From contig NC_073304.1 in NCBI RefSeq assembly GCF_027595985.1, forward strand, positions 139,880,925-139,944,924: DNA of 64,000 nucleotides. Reading direction: 5' to 3'. The notes beneath the pieces were generated by a model, which ran no database searches, was not told the DNA's origin, and saw nothing but the letters and a program-made list of their open reading frames with translations. Positions 1 through 11,387 of the stretch are shown in pieces. Both the position numbers and the translations under genes were made by a program. The first letter of the stretch is position 1, and the number at the start of each line of letters is the position of its first letter. Origin of the DNA: Sorex araneus (Eukaryota; Chordata; Mammalia; Eulipotyphla; Soricidae).

Positions 1-129
1 TCTGTGATTTCATTCTCTTTCTTCCCCAAACTAACTATACTATGTTGTGGTTGGTTATGTTCTTCTGGATTATAGTACACCTGCATGAGCTCAAATGGCA
101 ATATATATTATTGCCTGTATAAATGGAAT

Positions 130-480
130 CCTATTAAAAATTACTGAAACATAATTTTGTTCACATGGTATGATCTAAAGACATTTATTTTGATACATGT
201 AACCGATTTATAGTATGTTTGTGACTATATGCCACAATATTCTATTATCTGTCCTCATGTTAATGAACATTGGGTTGTTTCTGAGTATATGCTAATATAA
301 TAGTGCTATCCAGTGCACACACCTTGGAGCTGTTCCTGTGCACATGAGAGGGAATTAATCTGGGAGAGTTATCTGGGAGATCAGTTACTGGATCAAAGGC
401 ATAATGATGTTTTCATACACAAAATATTGCTGGCATTAACCAAACTACTTGTTTTCTAAAGTTTTTTAATAAATAGGGAC
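130..480 (-). mobile_element. Old L1 fragment (L1M type)
   Basis: The wording matches the ORF2 3' region of ancient mammalian L1s read on the minus strand (a first-in-line nucleotide pattern around 'ttgggttgtttc', then the 'ctggatcaaaggcat' and 'ccaaactacttg' type blocks). It is heavily diverged and has no open frame. The first 130 bases are AT-rich with nothing recognised. Confidence 0.5.
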
Positions 481-525
481 TGGAAAAATATTACGAAGTC
501 ACCCGTTAATAAATTTGATTTTCTG

Positions 526-1803
526 GTAGAGTTCAACCAGTGCCTTGTATATCCTTGATATCAACCCCTTATCAGATGGGTATTAGGTGAATATCCTTTC
601 CCATTCTGTAGATGGTCTTTGTATTTTGGTCACTGTTTCTTTTGAGGTACAGAAGCTTCTTAGTTTAAGATAGTCCCATTTGTTTATATTTGTTTTCACT
701 TGCTTGGCCAGTGGTGTGTCATCTTTGAAGAAACCTTTAGCTTCAATGTTGTGGAGGGTTTTGCCAACCTTGTCTTCCATGTACCTTATGGATTCTGGTC
801 TGATGTTGAGGTCTTTAATCCACTTTGACCTGACTTTTGCACATGGTGTTAGGTAGAGATCTGGGCCCATTTTTTGCATATAGCTGTCCAGTTTTGCCAG
901 CACCATTTGTTGAAGAGAATTTCCTTGCTCCACTTCACATTTCTTGCTCCCTGACCAAAGATTAGATGATCATATAGTTGGGGGGGGTGTGTCAGGATAT
1001 TCAACCCTGTTACATTGGTCTGTGGCTCTGCCTTTGTTCCAGTACCATGCTATTTTAATTATTACCACTTTGTAGTAGAGATTGAGGTTAGGGAGCATGA
1101 TTCCTCCCATCTTCTTTTTCCCAAGAATTGCTTTAGCAATTAGTGGGGCTTATTGTTCCATATGAATTTCAGGAGTGTTTGCTTCACTTCTTTGAAGAAT
1201 GTCATGGGTATCCTTATAGGGATCACATTGAATGTGTACAATGCTTTGGGGAGTATTGCCATTTTGACAATGTCAGTTCTCCCAATCCGTGATCAGGGGA
1301 TACCTTTTAATTTCCTCGTGTCCTCTTTTATTTCTTGAAGTAGCGTTTTATAATTTTCTTTGTACAAGTCCTTTACTTTTTTAGTTAAGCTGATTCTGAG
1401 GTACTTGATTTTCTGAGGCATGATTGTGAACGGGATTGCTCTTTTCATGTCACTTTCTTCTCTCAATTTATTTGCGTATAGGAAAGCCATGGACTTGTGG
1501 GTTCCAATTTTATAGCTTGCAACTTTACTATACAAGTCTGTTGTTTCTAGGAGTGTCTTGGTAGAGGTTTTAGGGTTCTATAAATATAGTGTCATATCAT
1601 CTGCGAATAGTGAGAGCTTGATTTCTTCCTTTCCTACCTGAATGCCCTTAATATCTTTTTCTTGCCTAACCACTATTGCAAGTACTTCCAGTACTATATT
1701 GAACAGAAGTGGAGAGAGTGGGCATCCTTGCCTCACCTCTGATCTTAGAGGGAAGGCTCTTAGTGTTTCCCCGTTGAGGATGATGCTTGCCATAGGCTTC
1801 TAG
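526..1803 (-). mobile_element. L1, inverted 5' segment of a 5'-inverted copy
   Basis: The minus strand encodes broken pieces of L1 ORF2: a reverse transcriptase block with [12 protein letters not shown] and the catalytic FADD near 1600-1790, then middle and C-terminal blocks down to 583. The segment runs opposite to the L1 3' part that follows at about 1808, and the ORF2 order continues across the two, which is the signature of twin priming. A possible degraded target duplication lies at 511-525 and 3111-3126 (TTGATTTTCTG against TTGATCTTCTG). Confidence 0.85.
583..1793 (-). pseudogene. L1 ORF2 remnant (reverse transcriptase to C-terminal part)
   Basis: Three separate open blocks on the minus strand (1578-1793, 1293-1535, 583-933) carry ORF2p features: the RT motif FADD, the block around [18 protein letters not shown], and the downstream block with WIKDLNIRPESIRYMEDK. 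Frames shift between blocks and stops intervene, so no functional protein can be made. It was dead on arrival because it was inverted and truncated at insertion. Confidence 0.85.
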
Positions 1804-1807
1804 TACA

Positions 1808-2866
1808 TCCAACCCCATCAGAAAATGGGGGGAAGAAATGAACAGAACTTTTCCCAAAGAAGAAATCCGAGTGGCTAAAAGACACATGAGAAAATGCTCT
1901 GCACCACTAATCATCAGGGAAATGCAGATAAAAAGAACAATGAGATATCATTTCACACCACAGAGACTGGCCCACGTCCAAAAGAACAAAAGCAACCAAT
2001 ATTGGTGCAGATGTGGGGAGAAAAGGACTCCCCTTCACTGCTGGTAGGAATGCCGACTGGTTCAGCCCTTTTGGAAAACAATATGTATGATTCTTAAAAA
2101 ATTAGAAATTGAGCTCCCGTTTGTCCCAGCAACACCACTTCTGGGAATAAATCCCAGAGAGGCAAAAAGGTATAGTCAAAATGACATCTGCATTTGTATG
2201 TTCATTGCAGCACTGTTTACAATAGCCAAAATCTGAAAAAAAATGAAGTGCCCGAGAACAGATGACTGGTTAAAGAAACTTTGGTACATCTACACAATGG
2301 AATACTATGCAGCTGTTAGAAAAAATGAAGTCATGAAATTTGCATATAAGTGCATCAACATAGAAAGTATCAAGCTAAGTGAAATGAGTCAGAAAGAGAG
2401 CGACAGACATAGAAAGATTGCACTCATCTGTGGAATATAAAATAACAGAATGGGAGACTGACACCCAAGAGTAGCAGAGATAAGTACCAAGAGGCCATGG
2501 CTTGGAAGCTGGCTTCACATGCTGGGGGAAATGGCAGCGTAGATAGAGAAGGGAATACCAAGTAAAGTGTGGTTGGAGGACCCGCTCGGAAAGGGAGGTA
2601 CGTGCTGAAAGTACACTATAGATTGAACACGATGGCCACTCAATACCTCTATTGCAAATCACAACACCCAAAAAGAGAGACAGAACAAAAAGGAATGCCC
2701 TGCCACAGAGGTGGGATGGGGTGTGGGGGATACTGGGATCATCGGTGGTGGAGAATGGGCACTGGTGGAGGAATGGGTTCTTGAGCATTGTATGACTGAA
2801 ACATAAGCACAAAAATATGTAAATCTGTAACTGTACCCTCACAGTGATTCACTAATTAAAAAAATA
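1808..2866 (+). mobile_element. L1 3' segment (ORF2 end plus 3' UTR) of the inverted copy
   Basis: The + strand resumes ORF2 just downstream of where the inverted segment ends (the block reading NPIRKWG.EMNR), passes the C-terminal Cys/His-rich region and ends ORF2 at about 2440 (DRHRKIALICGI, stop). A 3' UTR follows with the block ending 'gtgattcactaattaaaaa'. The Cys/His region is damaged by frameshifts and a small deletion. Confidence 0.88.
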
Positions 2867-3110
2867 ATACCTCTATTGCAAAGTACAACATCCAAAAGGA
2901 GAGAGAACAAAAGGGAATGCCCTGCACAGAAGCGGGGTGGGGAGGTGGGGGATGGGGTGGGGGTGTTGGAAGGGTACTGGGAACATTGGTGGTAGAGAAT
3001 CGTCACTGGTAGAGGGATGGGTAAACGATCATTGTATGACTGAAATGCAAACACGAAAGTTCGTAAGTTTGTAACTGTACCCCATGGTGATTCACTAATA
3101 AAAATTTAAA
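2867..3110 (+). mobile_element. Second L1 3' UTR copy in tandem
   Basis: The last roughly 225 bp of the L1 3' UTR (2641-2866) are repeated head to tail. The repeat restarts at 'aatacctctattgca' directly after the A-rich tail of the first copy and ends in another A-rich tail near 3100. The two copies differ at several positions. Confidence 0.8.
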
Positions 3111-3126
3111 AAATTTTGATCTTCTG

Positions 3127-3698
3127 CTCTAAATGTATAGCTAGCGCTGATGGTTGATATCACAGGATATCTCTAATATGGCAGGTTGGCTAGTGTCTCA
3201 GCTTTATTTCTTTGAATGTGGGGTGGGGACTAAGAGAGAGACCAGACATTTCGTTGTTTTCACTTTTCCATGTGAACTATTTGCAGACTTGGTCTGAGAG
3301 GCAGATGAAAATGGATATTTCTCTTTCTCATCTTTATTATAAATATTTTTTTTTTGTTCCAAGAGAATCCCAAGGGCCTCAATAGTCAGTTTTCTCTGAC
3401 ACAGTTTTCAGCAGGCCTGCTGGAGTGGCCCTGTTGTAGCTGGGAATGTTCTGAGTTTATTCACCCATGTCTAGGCTGTGGTTTCTTTGAACATTTGGGG
3501 GAGAAGTAGATTCATGTGCCTTTGGTGTTGGAGGTCAGAGGTATGTCCCCCAGCTGACCTGAAGAAAGGCAGAGAAAACTTCATGGCAGACTGTCCATTT
3601 GCGTGTAGCCACCATGAAGCTTGCTAAGAGCTTTTAAGGTTTTGGCTGTGGGTGAGTCGGCTTCAGTCTGAAGTAACAGACTGAGATCTGAGACAGTG
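3127..3698. other. Unique sequence, nothing recognised
   Basis: No coding pattern, RNA gene or clear repeat is visible. It holds a short T-tract near 3344. Confidence 0.4.
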
Positions 3699-3710
3699 TC
3701 CGAATGTGCT

Positions 3711-4014
3711 GTCCACTTACAAACACTCACAAACATGATGGCCACTTACCTGTATTGCAAGCCATAACATCCAAAAGGAGAGAGAGAGTAAAAGTGAATG
3801 TGCCTGCCACAGAGGTGGCGGGGCGGGGGATGGGATAGGGGTACTGGGAACATTGGTGGTGGAGAATGCGCAATGGTGGAGGGATGGGTGCTCGATCATT
3901 GTATGACTGAAATGTAATCATGAAAGTTTGTAAGTCTGTAACTGCATCTCATGGTGATTCATTTAAAAAACGAATAATAAAAAAATAAAAACATTTTAAA
4001 AAATGAAAAAAAAA
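3711..4014 (+). mobile_element. Short 5'-truncated L1 3' end
   Basis: This is an L1 3' UTR copy of about 270 bp with an A-rich tail. It is flanked by a likely target duplication, TCCGAATGTGCT at 3699-3710 and TCCAAATGTGTT at 4015-4026 (10 of 12 identical). Confidence 0.8.
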
Positions 4015-4498
4015 TCCAAATGTGTTAGTACTTTCTTTACAGCCTTATTAGTTATCTTCAGCAAGAGTAGAGTGTTTTGATGACTCCTTAGAAAACAGTA
4101 AGTGGGAAGACAACTTGGTGAGAAAGATACAGAGACATCAAAGGAAAAATAACTGCTTAACAGGCTTTTCATTTATTGGGCTCTTATAAATATGTCAGAG
4201 GCTTTTAGTTGCCCATTCCCAATATGACATGGCAAGTTGAATTCTAAATAGGAAAAACCTAAGAGAGATTTGAGTAATCTGTGTTAATGGATCAGGTACC
4301 AGCCTAATTTTGTGTGAGATTTGGCACAGTGGGAACACTGGGATACAGAAAGGTATCAGAAAAAATTGTTTTTTTCTTTTGGTTGCTACCTGTGAACTAA
4401 TTGGGTGTTTTGGATATACAGACATATGTTTGCATATGTAACAGTTCTTTCTTTCTCCCTCCCTTCTCTCACTCCTTTTTTTTTTTTTTTTTAATCAG

Positions 4499-4651
4499 TT
4501 GTCAAAGCTTGAAAAGCAACAGCAGAGAAAAGAAAAAACCAGAGCCAAAGGGCCCTCTGAATCCAGCAAAGAAAGAAATGTTGCTCGGAAAGAAGATCGG
4601 AGTGCCAGCAGTGGGGCCGAGGGTGACGTCTCCTCTGAACGGGAGCCGTAG
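4499..4651 (+). CDS. Probable last coding exon of an unidentified + strand gene
   Basis: A long poly-T tract and TTAATCAG form a good splice acceptor at 4497-4498. From 4499 the frame is open for 50 codons and stops at TAG 4649-4651. The product starts LSKLEKQQQRKEK and ends EGDVSSEREP. It is highly charged, rich in Lys, Glu, Gln and Ser, and looks like the disordered C-terminal tail of a nuclear or cytoskeletal protein. It matches no repeat family seen here. I do not recognise the gene. The upstream exons must lie left of this window or in its first 4 kb, where I see none. A possible donor (AAG then GTAGAA) sits about 20 bases after the stop, so the 3' UTR may be spliced or simply continue. 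Short length is the main doubt. Confidence 0.55.
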   Translation: MSKLEKQQQRKEKTRAKGPSESSKERNVARKEDRSASSGAEGDVSSEREP

Positions 4652-5779
4652 GCCAGGAAACTGGAACCAAGGTAGAAACTTCACCACCTTATATAGAGTT
4701 TTTGGACAAATCATATTTTGGGCAAATAATAGTGATTAGAGGACAGAATGGCTTCTGAAGCTATTTTATTCATGATCAAATTTATGGGCATCCTTCCATG
4801 CTTTTTTGAATCTGCTATCTTTCAGGAGAGAGAGAAGTTGGAATGTAGGTGGAGCCTGAGGAGGCGGAAGTGCCAGGATTGGTCCCGGGCCTCACACATG
4901 CTAAGCATATGTTCTGCCATTTTGAGCCATATCCCTGGCTCCTAGTCACTGTGTTTTATTTTGTTTTATCACTACAGGGAGATGACAGAACTGTGTTTAC
5001 TGATCTTGTTTTATCTCATACACTTACTTGGAACCGAAGTAGAATCAGGGAAGTTCTTTTCCATCCAGCCTCATTTGTGCCACCAAAAGCCCCCTTTTCT
5101 TTCTTGGTCTTCATGCTCTGGCCTGAAGCCATTGATTTTTATTCATGAATTAAAACAGTTGGTGTGAGTTACGGAGAGTTTGCTGAAATGTGGTATTTGA
5201 ACTGTGGTATTTGGTGTTAAATAATGTTAAATATTCATGAGCACACAATAACATTTTATGTGGCATTTATGTCACATAAAACTTTCATCCCTACTTCTTC
5301 CAAAATGTTGTGATGATCTGCTTATGTCAGGTCAGTTTTGTTGTCCCAAATATTCAGAAGAGCTGAATCTGAGGGGTTGAAATGTGCTCCAGAAAAAAAA
5401 AAAAGTGTACAGAGAGTTCCTCTTTATGCTGGTTTTGTAATTATGCTAATCAAGTGGGCTGAGCTGTAACTCACTCTCTTCTTTCTTCCATCCCGTCAGT
5501 TTTGGTGTGACTGTGAATAAGCTATACAGTTTCTGCTTCCTTAGTTTTTTAGTTCACTCGATGAGCAGGCCTTATCCCTTTTGCTGGTGGCAGAAGCTAT
5601 CTGCCTGGTGACTGTTCTGCAGGAGGTGGTGGGAGAGGTTGGTGAAAGGACTCTGCCCCTGGTCTGTAGAACTTCTTTTCAAGCTTTTCTCATGTCCAGG
5701 GAGTGTGCTGGAGCGACCATCTCGACACTTCCTCCTGAACCAGAACAGAGAACTGGCTAATCCTTAGGTCATGTTTTTC
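4652..5779 (+). other. Possible 3' UTR or downstream flank of the 4499 exon
   Basis: Non-coding sequence follows the stop at 4651. It includes an old tRNA-type SINE relic at about 4835-4945 (minus strand) and a short A-run near 5393. No strong polyadenylation site was fixed. Confidence 0.35.
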
Positions 5780-5944
5780 TTCTAGGGTGAGAGTGGTTTC
5801 ACGCCCATCAGTGCTCAGAGCTTACTCCTGTCTCTCTGCTCAGGGATTACTCCTAGGGTTCCTGGGGTACCATATGCAGTGTTAGAGATTGAATCCAGGT
5901 TGGCTGCTTGCAAGACTATCTGTTGTATCAGCACTTTAGCCCCT
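5780..5944 (-). mobile_element. Old SINE type A, degraded
   Basis: It has the body blocks of the tRNA-headed SINE on the minus strand (gcttactcctg, ctctgctcagggattactcct, ggtaccatatgc, ttgaatccaggttggc), with many substitutions and no intact head. Confidence 0.7.
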
Positions 5945-6214
5945 AAGCCAGGTTTTTATGGTGATTGAATACTTGGTTCAAAACCAGAACTCAGAGAGAT
6001 TGGATACTTCTTATTCCTTCTCTGTCTTCATGATTTTTCACTCTCTTGGTGCTATTCAGACACAGCACCGTCTTTTCCTTTGTAGTTTTAATATTATGAA
6101 TTGTGGCCTATTCCCTAGTGAGTTGGGACCTTATCTGGTTTAGAAATCAAATTTTTCGAGACTGAAGAGTTTGTACAAGGACCTTGCCTTGTACAAGGAG
6201 AACCCTGGTTGGAT

Positions 6215-6515
6215 TTCTGTTACCACATATCTTCCTCCAGAACTGCCAGGAATGATCCCTGAACACAGAGCCAGAAGTAATCCCTGAGAAAAGCCAGGTA
6301 TGGCCTCCAACCCCGTCTGCCCACCACCCATATACAATTTTCAGGCTCCCATGATGTAGTCAATGAACAGAAGGGCTCAGGCCAAGGGATTTTGTCTGGC
6401 ATGCAGGAGACCCCAAGTATGAGCTACAGCACTGCATGGCCCTTGGATACCAGTGAGAATGGTCCTCAGGCTCCCTGAGCACTACTGGGGAGCCCTCCAA
6501 ATAAGAACAATATAA
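6215..6515 (+). mobile_element. Two old SINE fragments in a row
   Basis: A body-only fragment (about 6215-6320) is followed by a fuller copy (about 6370-6515) with a degraded tRNA-like head, then 'catggccc' and 'ctgagcactactgggga' body blocks. Both are on the + strand. Confidence 0.55.
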
Positions 6516-6567
6516 ATACGAATATAAGCACCCCTCTCTCAGTAACCAAACCCAGTTTATCAGTTCA

Positions 6568-6606
6568 AACACACACACACACACACACATACACACACAC
6601 ACACAC
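6568..6606. repeat. (AC)n microsatellite
   Basis: AC dinucleotide run with one AT interruption. Confidence 0.95.
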
Positions 6607-9300
6607 AGAGTCACAGAGTCAAATATGCCTTGGAGCTTTCAGAATGGCTTTAAAAATTGTAATGTCACATAATTAATTTCTTTCTTGATTATTTTATTAG
6701 TCTGCTAATATGGTTTATAAATTTAATGTCTTCATGTTTGCTTTGACTATTTCTGGTCAATTTCTTAGTTAAGATCGTGGCAGGCAGACCTCGGCTCTAT
6801 GTATTGAGGATTATTGAATTTTAGATCACTGCAAAACAGCTTTCCATTTATGCTGGATTTTGGCCTAAATAATTCCAGTAGACATAGTACAATGGGCAAC
6901 ATAAGGCTACTTCTACCATTGGAATGGGCAAGAAAACACTTGAGGGTCCATGTGTGGAGAAGGATGATTTGTGTGAAGTGGGAGCAGTTGGGCAGCAGCC
7001 TCCTGAAGGATATCTGCTGCTCTCTCTCTGTCCGCCTCTGCTTCCTGGGAATAGCTGGGAAATCTGGGTCTGAGAAGAGTCTGCTGTAAGCCTTGCGCTT
7101 TGCAGAAAAGGGCTCAGTCCTAGGCCTTACGCAGGCCTTTGGGTCCATTGCCTTTCTCTCAGAAAAGAATTTCGGAAACAGCAGTGAAGTAAAAACAGGT
7201 TCTATTTAGAAATTTTGAGGAAGGGAAAGGATGGGGGGCGGGGGAGGGGGGACGGGAGGAGGGAGAGGGAGAGATCCCAGGGTTCTTCGGAGTGGAGTGA
7301 GAGCCCCAGTACCCAGTACGAAGGTTTTACCTCAGCTGCCCCAGCCCTCTGGCTTTGTATCTGGGTTAGAGTCCATTGCTAGGGTGCTTGCCAAGGGGAA
7401 GAGTTTGGAGCAGTTGATAACAGTTTTCTTTGATATTCCTTTGCTGGCCTTTGTTCCTATTGGAGCATCTCTCAATGGAGGGTCCAGTGTTCTCCAGCCT
7501 GCAGTAGCTCCAGGTCTTTTCAGACTTTAGTTCCTGCGGGTCCTGCCAACCTTAGGGCTAGTTGGTTTTTTATTACTTCTAAGAACTCATTGCTGTGTGT
7601 GGTCCTTCGTCCTGTCTTCCTGCCTGCCTGCTTCAAAGAGACAGTAAGTATGTCATAGAACATTTAAAACAATACCCGTATAGTGCAAAAAGAGCAAGAA
7701 ATAAAATGGTCATTTCTTTCCATTGTCTCCTGAGTTTAAGAGGCAAAACTCCTCACAGACTTGTGGGTTTCAGGTTTTTGCTAGTTTGAAATTGGTGAAA
7801 AATTTTATTCTTTTAATTGTATTTATTCCTAGAGTAATATAGATTGAGTAACAACACAGAATTTATAATAAATAATGCTGTTATTCCATTAATCACCCCA
7901 AAAGAACTGGACTGAGAGGGGGGAGGGGAGAGGTAGAAGCCTGCTCTGCTGGAGGAAGGGGGAGAAAGTCCTGCCAGTCAGCGGGGCAGTGGAGAGGGCA
8001 GCCAGAGGCCGTGTCTGCGCTCTGGCCCCTCCCTGTCTCATCAAGATTATCTGGGGTGGGGGTGGGCTGTTAGGAGCCCTTACTGGCCTGTGCTTTGGTC
8101 CTGTGGGGAATTCCAGCGAGAGAATGCTGTGGGTGAGTTCCAGGAGGCGTCTGCCTCGGGAGAGGAGGGGCAGCAGGAAGGCCAGGCATCTGGGTGGGGG
8201 AAGCAGTTCTATGAAGGTCTCACCTGCCCTGCGAGGGGCAAAGGGGAGTCGTGGGGAGATGTCTGCTGAGTTGCCTGTCAGTCCTGGGTGGAAGATGTGA
8301 GATGAGGCTGCCCCAGCGTCTGGGAACTCGAAGCCTCATCCAGGAGACTGCAGGGTGGGTGGTGCCATGACCTGTGTCTTCGGTAGCACCCACAGTGTCC
8401 CTGTGCCTCTGCCATGACCTGCAGGTGAGAGCGAGGAAGGTGAGGCCTAGTCAGCCAGGAAGTTGGAGTTCCCCTGGAACCTGAGCAAAAGCTCCTTAGT
8501 GGTCTGTACCGGAGTCCAAGTGCAGAACTACACCAACCACCCAGCCGCAGTGCCCTCATGGAAGAGAGCTGTTTCGACACCAGAGCAAGTTATTGTGTGT
8601 TCACTATTTACCCTGTTGCTCCTCAGTGAGATGGAGGCCTGTGAGAGAGTTGGATGAAAATGCAGAAGCCACTGTTTCTTTGCACCTTTATATATTGCCA
8701 TCTGTGTTTTTGACTAAGTGCATTTGTGTGTTGACAGTTTAAACTGGAATTAGTCATTCTAGAGATGAGTAGAGATAGCACTGATTTGGTAGAGATGTAA
8801 GTGAGGGGCCCTCTGAACCTTCATACATGATGCATGGGAGCTATCCATGGACTAGGGAGTGTGTAGAACACCCCTACTTCTGGTATTTTAACCTGTTCTC
8901 ATACCTGAGATCCCAGGATAAATGACAGTGGTCTTTCAGTTAATAATCAGTTTGTTTGGTGCCATGGGTTTTTGTTGCCCATTCAGGTGAAATTTCATCC
9001 CAATATAAATTTCATCTATGAAATTTTATCTGTGTTCAGCAATTTCCATCCAATACTCAGATATCTGTAAGAGCTGAATTATGTACTGACAGAAAGTGAC
9101 CTTGGCATTTGCTTTGCTGCACAGAAAGACAGCAGATCCCACCCCTTCTCCGTAAGGATAGCTGCAATTTTCATTTGTTTTTCTCTGAAAACAGAAAATC
9201 GTGTGGGAAGGGCCCAAAGGAGTTCAGCTTGGGGGCGGGGGGAGAGAGAGGAGAGAATGCTAAAGCAAATGGAATGAAAGACTGCATGATCGTGTGTGTG
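6607..9300. other. Mostly unique sequence with a G-rich tract
   Basis: No splice-bounded coding exon was recognised. There is a G-rich segment at 7231-7275 with four G-runs spaced 1-3 bases apart, and a moderately GC-rich stretch at 7900-8470. Open frames here are short and not protein-like. Confidence 0.4.
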
Positions 9301-9306
9301 TTTCTA

Positions 9307-9488
9307 CTGTGCTTTATTGCACCCCCAGGATACATTCCCAGAAGTGGTATTGCTGGGTCATGTGGAAACTCAATTTCTAGTTTTTTGAGGAATGCCCATA
9401 TTATTTTCCAGAAGGGCTGGACCAGTCAGCATTCTCACCAACAATGAAAGAGAATCCCATTCTCCCCACATCCACATCAGCACTGGTA
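9307..9488 (-). mobile_element. L1 ORF2 fragment beside a microsatellite
   Basis: The minus strand holds the L1 ORF2 C-terminal block (equivalent to 26795-26975 of the larger copy). It is cut off on the right by a TCCC/TTCC repeat at 9491. The same block is missing from the L1 that begins at 9691. Confidence 0.85.
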
Positions 9489-9490
9489 GT

Positions 9491-9690
9491 CCGTCCTCCC
9501 TCCCTCCCTCCCTCCCTCCCTCCCTCCCTCCCTCCCTCCCTCCCTCCCTCCCTCCCTCCCTCCCTCCCTCCCTCCCTCCCTCCCTCCCTCCCTCCTTCCT
9601 TCCTTCCTTCCTTCCTTCCTTCCTTCCTTCCTTCCTTCCTTCCTTCCTTCCTTCCTTCCTTCCTTCCTTCCTTCCTTCCTTCCTTCCTTC
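9491..9690. repeat. (TCCC)n then (TTCC)n microsatellite
   Basis: About 100 bp of TCCC repeats change near 9596 into about 95 bp of TTCC repeats. One strand is pure pyrimidine. The long Pro/Ser/Leu or Glu/Gly/Arg reading frames over it are artefacts. Confidence 0.97.
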
Positions 9691-10410
9691 CATTTCATGT
9701 TTGAGTTTTAGTCATACAATGATTGAACACCCATCCCTCCACCAGTGCACATTTTCCACCACCAATGTCTCAAATAATACCTCCCCCATCCCACCCCTCC
9801 CCCTGCCTCTGTGGCAGACAATTTCCCCCTACTCTCTGCTTTTGGGCATTATAGTTTACAATACAGATACTGAGAGTCTATCACATTTATTCCTTTATTT
9901 TCAGCACACATCTCCCATCCCAAATGATCCCTCCAACCATCAGTGACTTAGTGATTCCTTCTCTATTCCAGCTGCCTTTTCCCCCAGCTCATGAGGCAGG
10001 CTTCCAACCAATGAGTAATCTTCCTGGCCTTGTCTCTACTATCCTTGGGTGTCAGTCTCATATTATGTTATTTTATACTCCATAAAAGAGTGCAGTCCTT
10101 CTGTCTGTTCCTCTCTTTCTGACTCATTTCACTTAGCATGATACTCTCCATGTCCAACCATTTATAAGCAAATTTCATGACTTCATCTTTTCTAACAGCT
10201 ACATAGTAGTCCATTGTGTGGATGTACCAAAGTTATTTAACTGTCTATTCTTGTGCAGTTGTGTTGTTTTCAGATTCTGGCTATTGTGAGTTCTTGTTCT
10301 TTTTGATGTGTGCCAATCTCTGTGGTGTAAGATGATATCTCACTGTTGTTTTAATTTGCATCTCCCTGATGATTAGTAATATAGAGTATTTTTTCATGTG
10401 CCTTTTGGCC
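9691..10410 (-). mobile_element. L1 3' end with an internal deletion
   Basis: Starting from its 3' tail at 9691, the copy runs through 3' UTR and ORF2 end to about 10294. It then jumps over roughly 230 bp of ORF2 to a block at 10296-10410. ORF2 resumes further right at 11042. Confidence 0.85.
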
Positions 10411-10511
10411 ATTACCCGTGGTGCATTCAGAATGCCAAAAACAGTAACAACAAGTCTCACAATGGAGACGTCCCGCTTGAGCAAATCAATGAACAACGGG
10501 ATGACAGTGAA
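10411..10511 (+). mobile_element. SINE type B 3' fragment
   Basis: It carries the type B body end (aaaacagtaacaacaagtct, then gagcaaatcaatgaacaacg, then ggatgacagtga). The tRNA head is absent. It sits at the break in the L1. Confidence 0.8.
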
Positions 10512-10790
10512 TTTAATTTTTATAAAGTAGTTCATATATTTGATACATTTAATATTCAAACACAAATTCCACCACCATTACACCTTACCGCCACCGTATT
10601 TTGAATGTTTCCATTCTAAACCCCAACCCCTGCCCCAAGGCAGACTCAATATAATTTATTTTGTATTGTTCATTATGAATAAACCATGGAAAATGCTTCA
10701 AAAAGATTTTCTTAGAGGAGAGTGTGTGAAGATTGTTGTGTTTCACCCTGCGGCCATTAAGCCCTTCTGTAAAAGATTACCAATATGTTA
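10512..10790 (-). mobile_element. 3' end of the older AATAAAGTT-type repeat family
   Basis: It matches copies at 24300, 30655 and 32515 on the minus strand: a TTTATAAAGT tail, an A/C-rich block with 'ccaccaccatt', then 'aataatttattttg'-like and 'aaaattgttgtgtctcac'-like blocks. Together with the preceding fragment it interrupts the L1 (10410 to 11042). A TACATA-rich stretch follows at 10805-10850. Confidence 0.65.
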
Positions 10791-11041
10791 AGGGTTGAGC
10801 CTTGTGTGCTTATACATACATACGTACATATATACATACATACACATGTAAAAATATATTTCCCTCTAAGATTGGTTGCCTTCTATTTTAAACCCCATCA
10901 AATGTGGAGCACTACTCTTGGAGTATGGTGGTATGAGGTATGAGATCTCACTTGGCCACAAATATCCAGGAGCCTGGCACAGGGTCCAGTGGCATTACTA
11001 GGGCGTGTTATTTTATGCTCTCTTCTGAGAGACAAGGACAA

Positions 11042-11172
11042 TCTCTATTTTTTTGAAGAAGTTTCTATTCATTCTTCTCCCTGTTTTTTGATGGGGTTGG
11101 ACTTTTTTTTCTTGTACAGTTGTACTAAAGTCTTGTATATCCTGGATATTAACCCCTTATCTAATGGATAGT
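11042..11172 (-). mobile_element. L1 ORF2 fragment, continuation of the 9691 copy
   Basis: The text picks up ORF2 about where 10410 stops (the block opposite 'gatggggttgg' and 'cttgtatatcctggatatt'). So the two are probably one L1 split by later insertions. Confidence 0.75.
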
Positions 11173-11387
11173 GGACACACTTTAATGTGGGTGGGGAATT
11201 CTAGAATTTCTGAGACTGCAGCTACGCTTCCTGCTTGCACTCCACCCTTCTACCTTTTATGGCCCACACTAGAGTGTGTCAGCGTTCATACTCTGAATAT
11301 ATCATGATGTGAAACTAATGGTGCTTCTGAGGAATATCTCTTTCCCCCTGTCAGGGTATAAGAATGGGCTTATTATCATTCTTTTCT

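Noticed and set aside
9370..9946. Open frames rich in PPSLPPS or EGGREGG
   Set aside because: Artefacts of the TCCC/TTCC repeat joined to L1 sequence.
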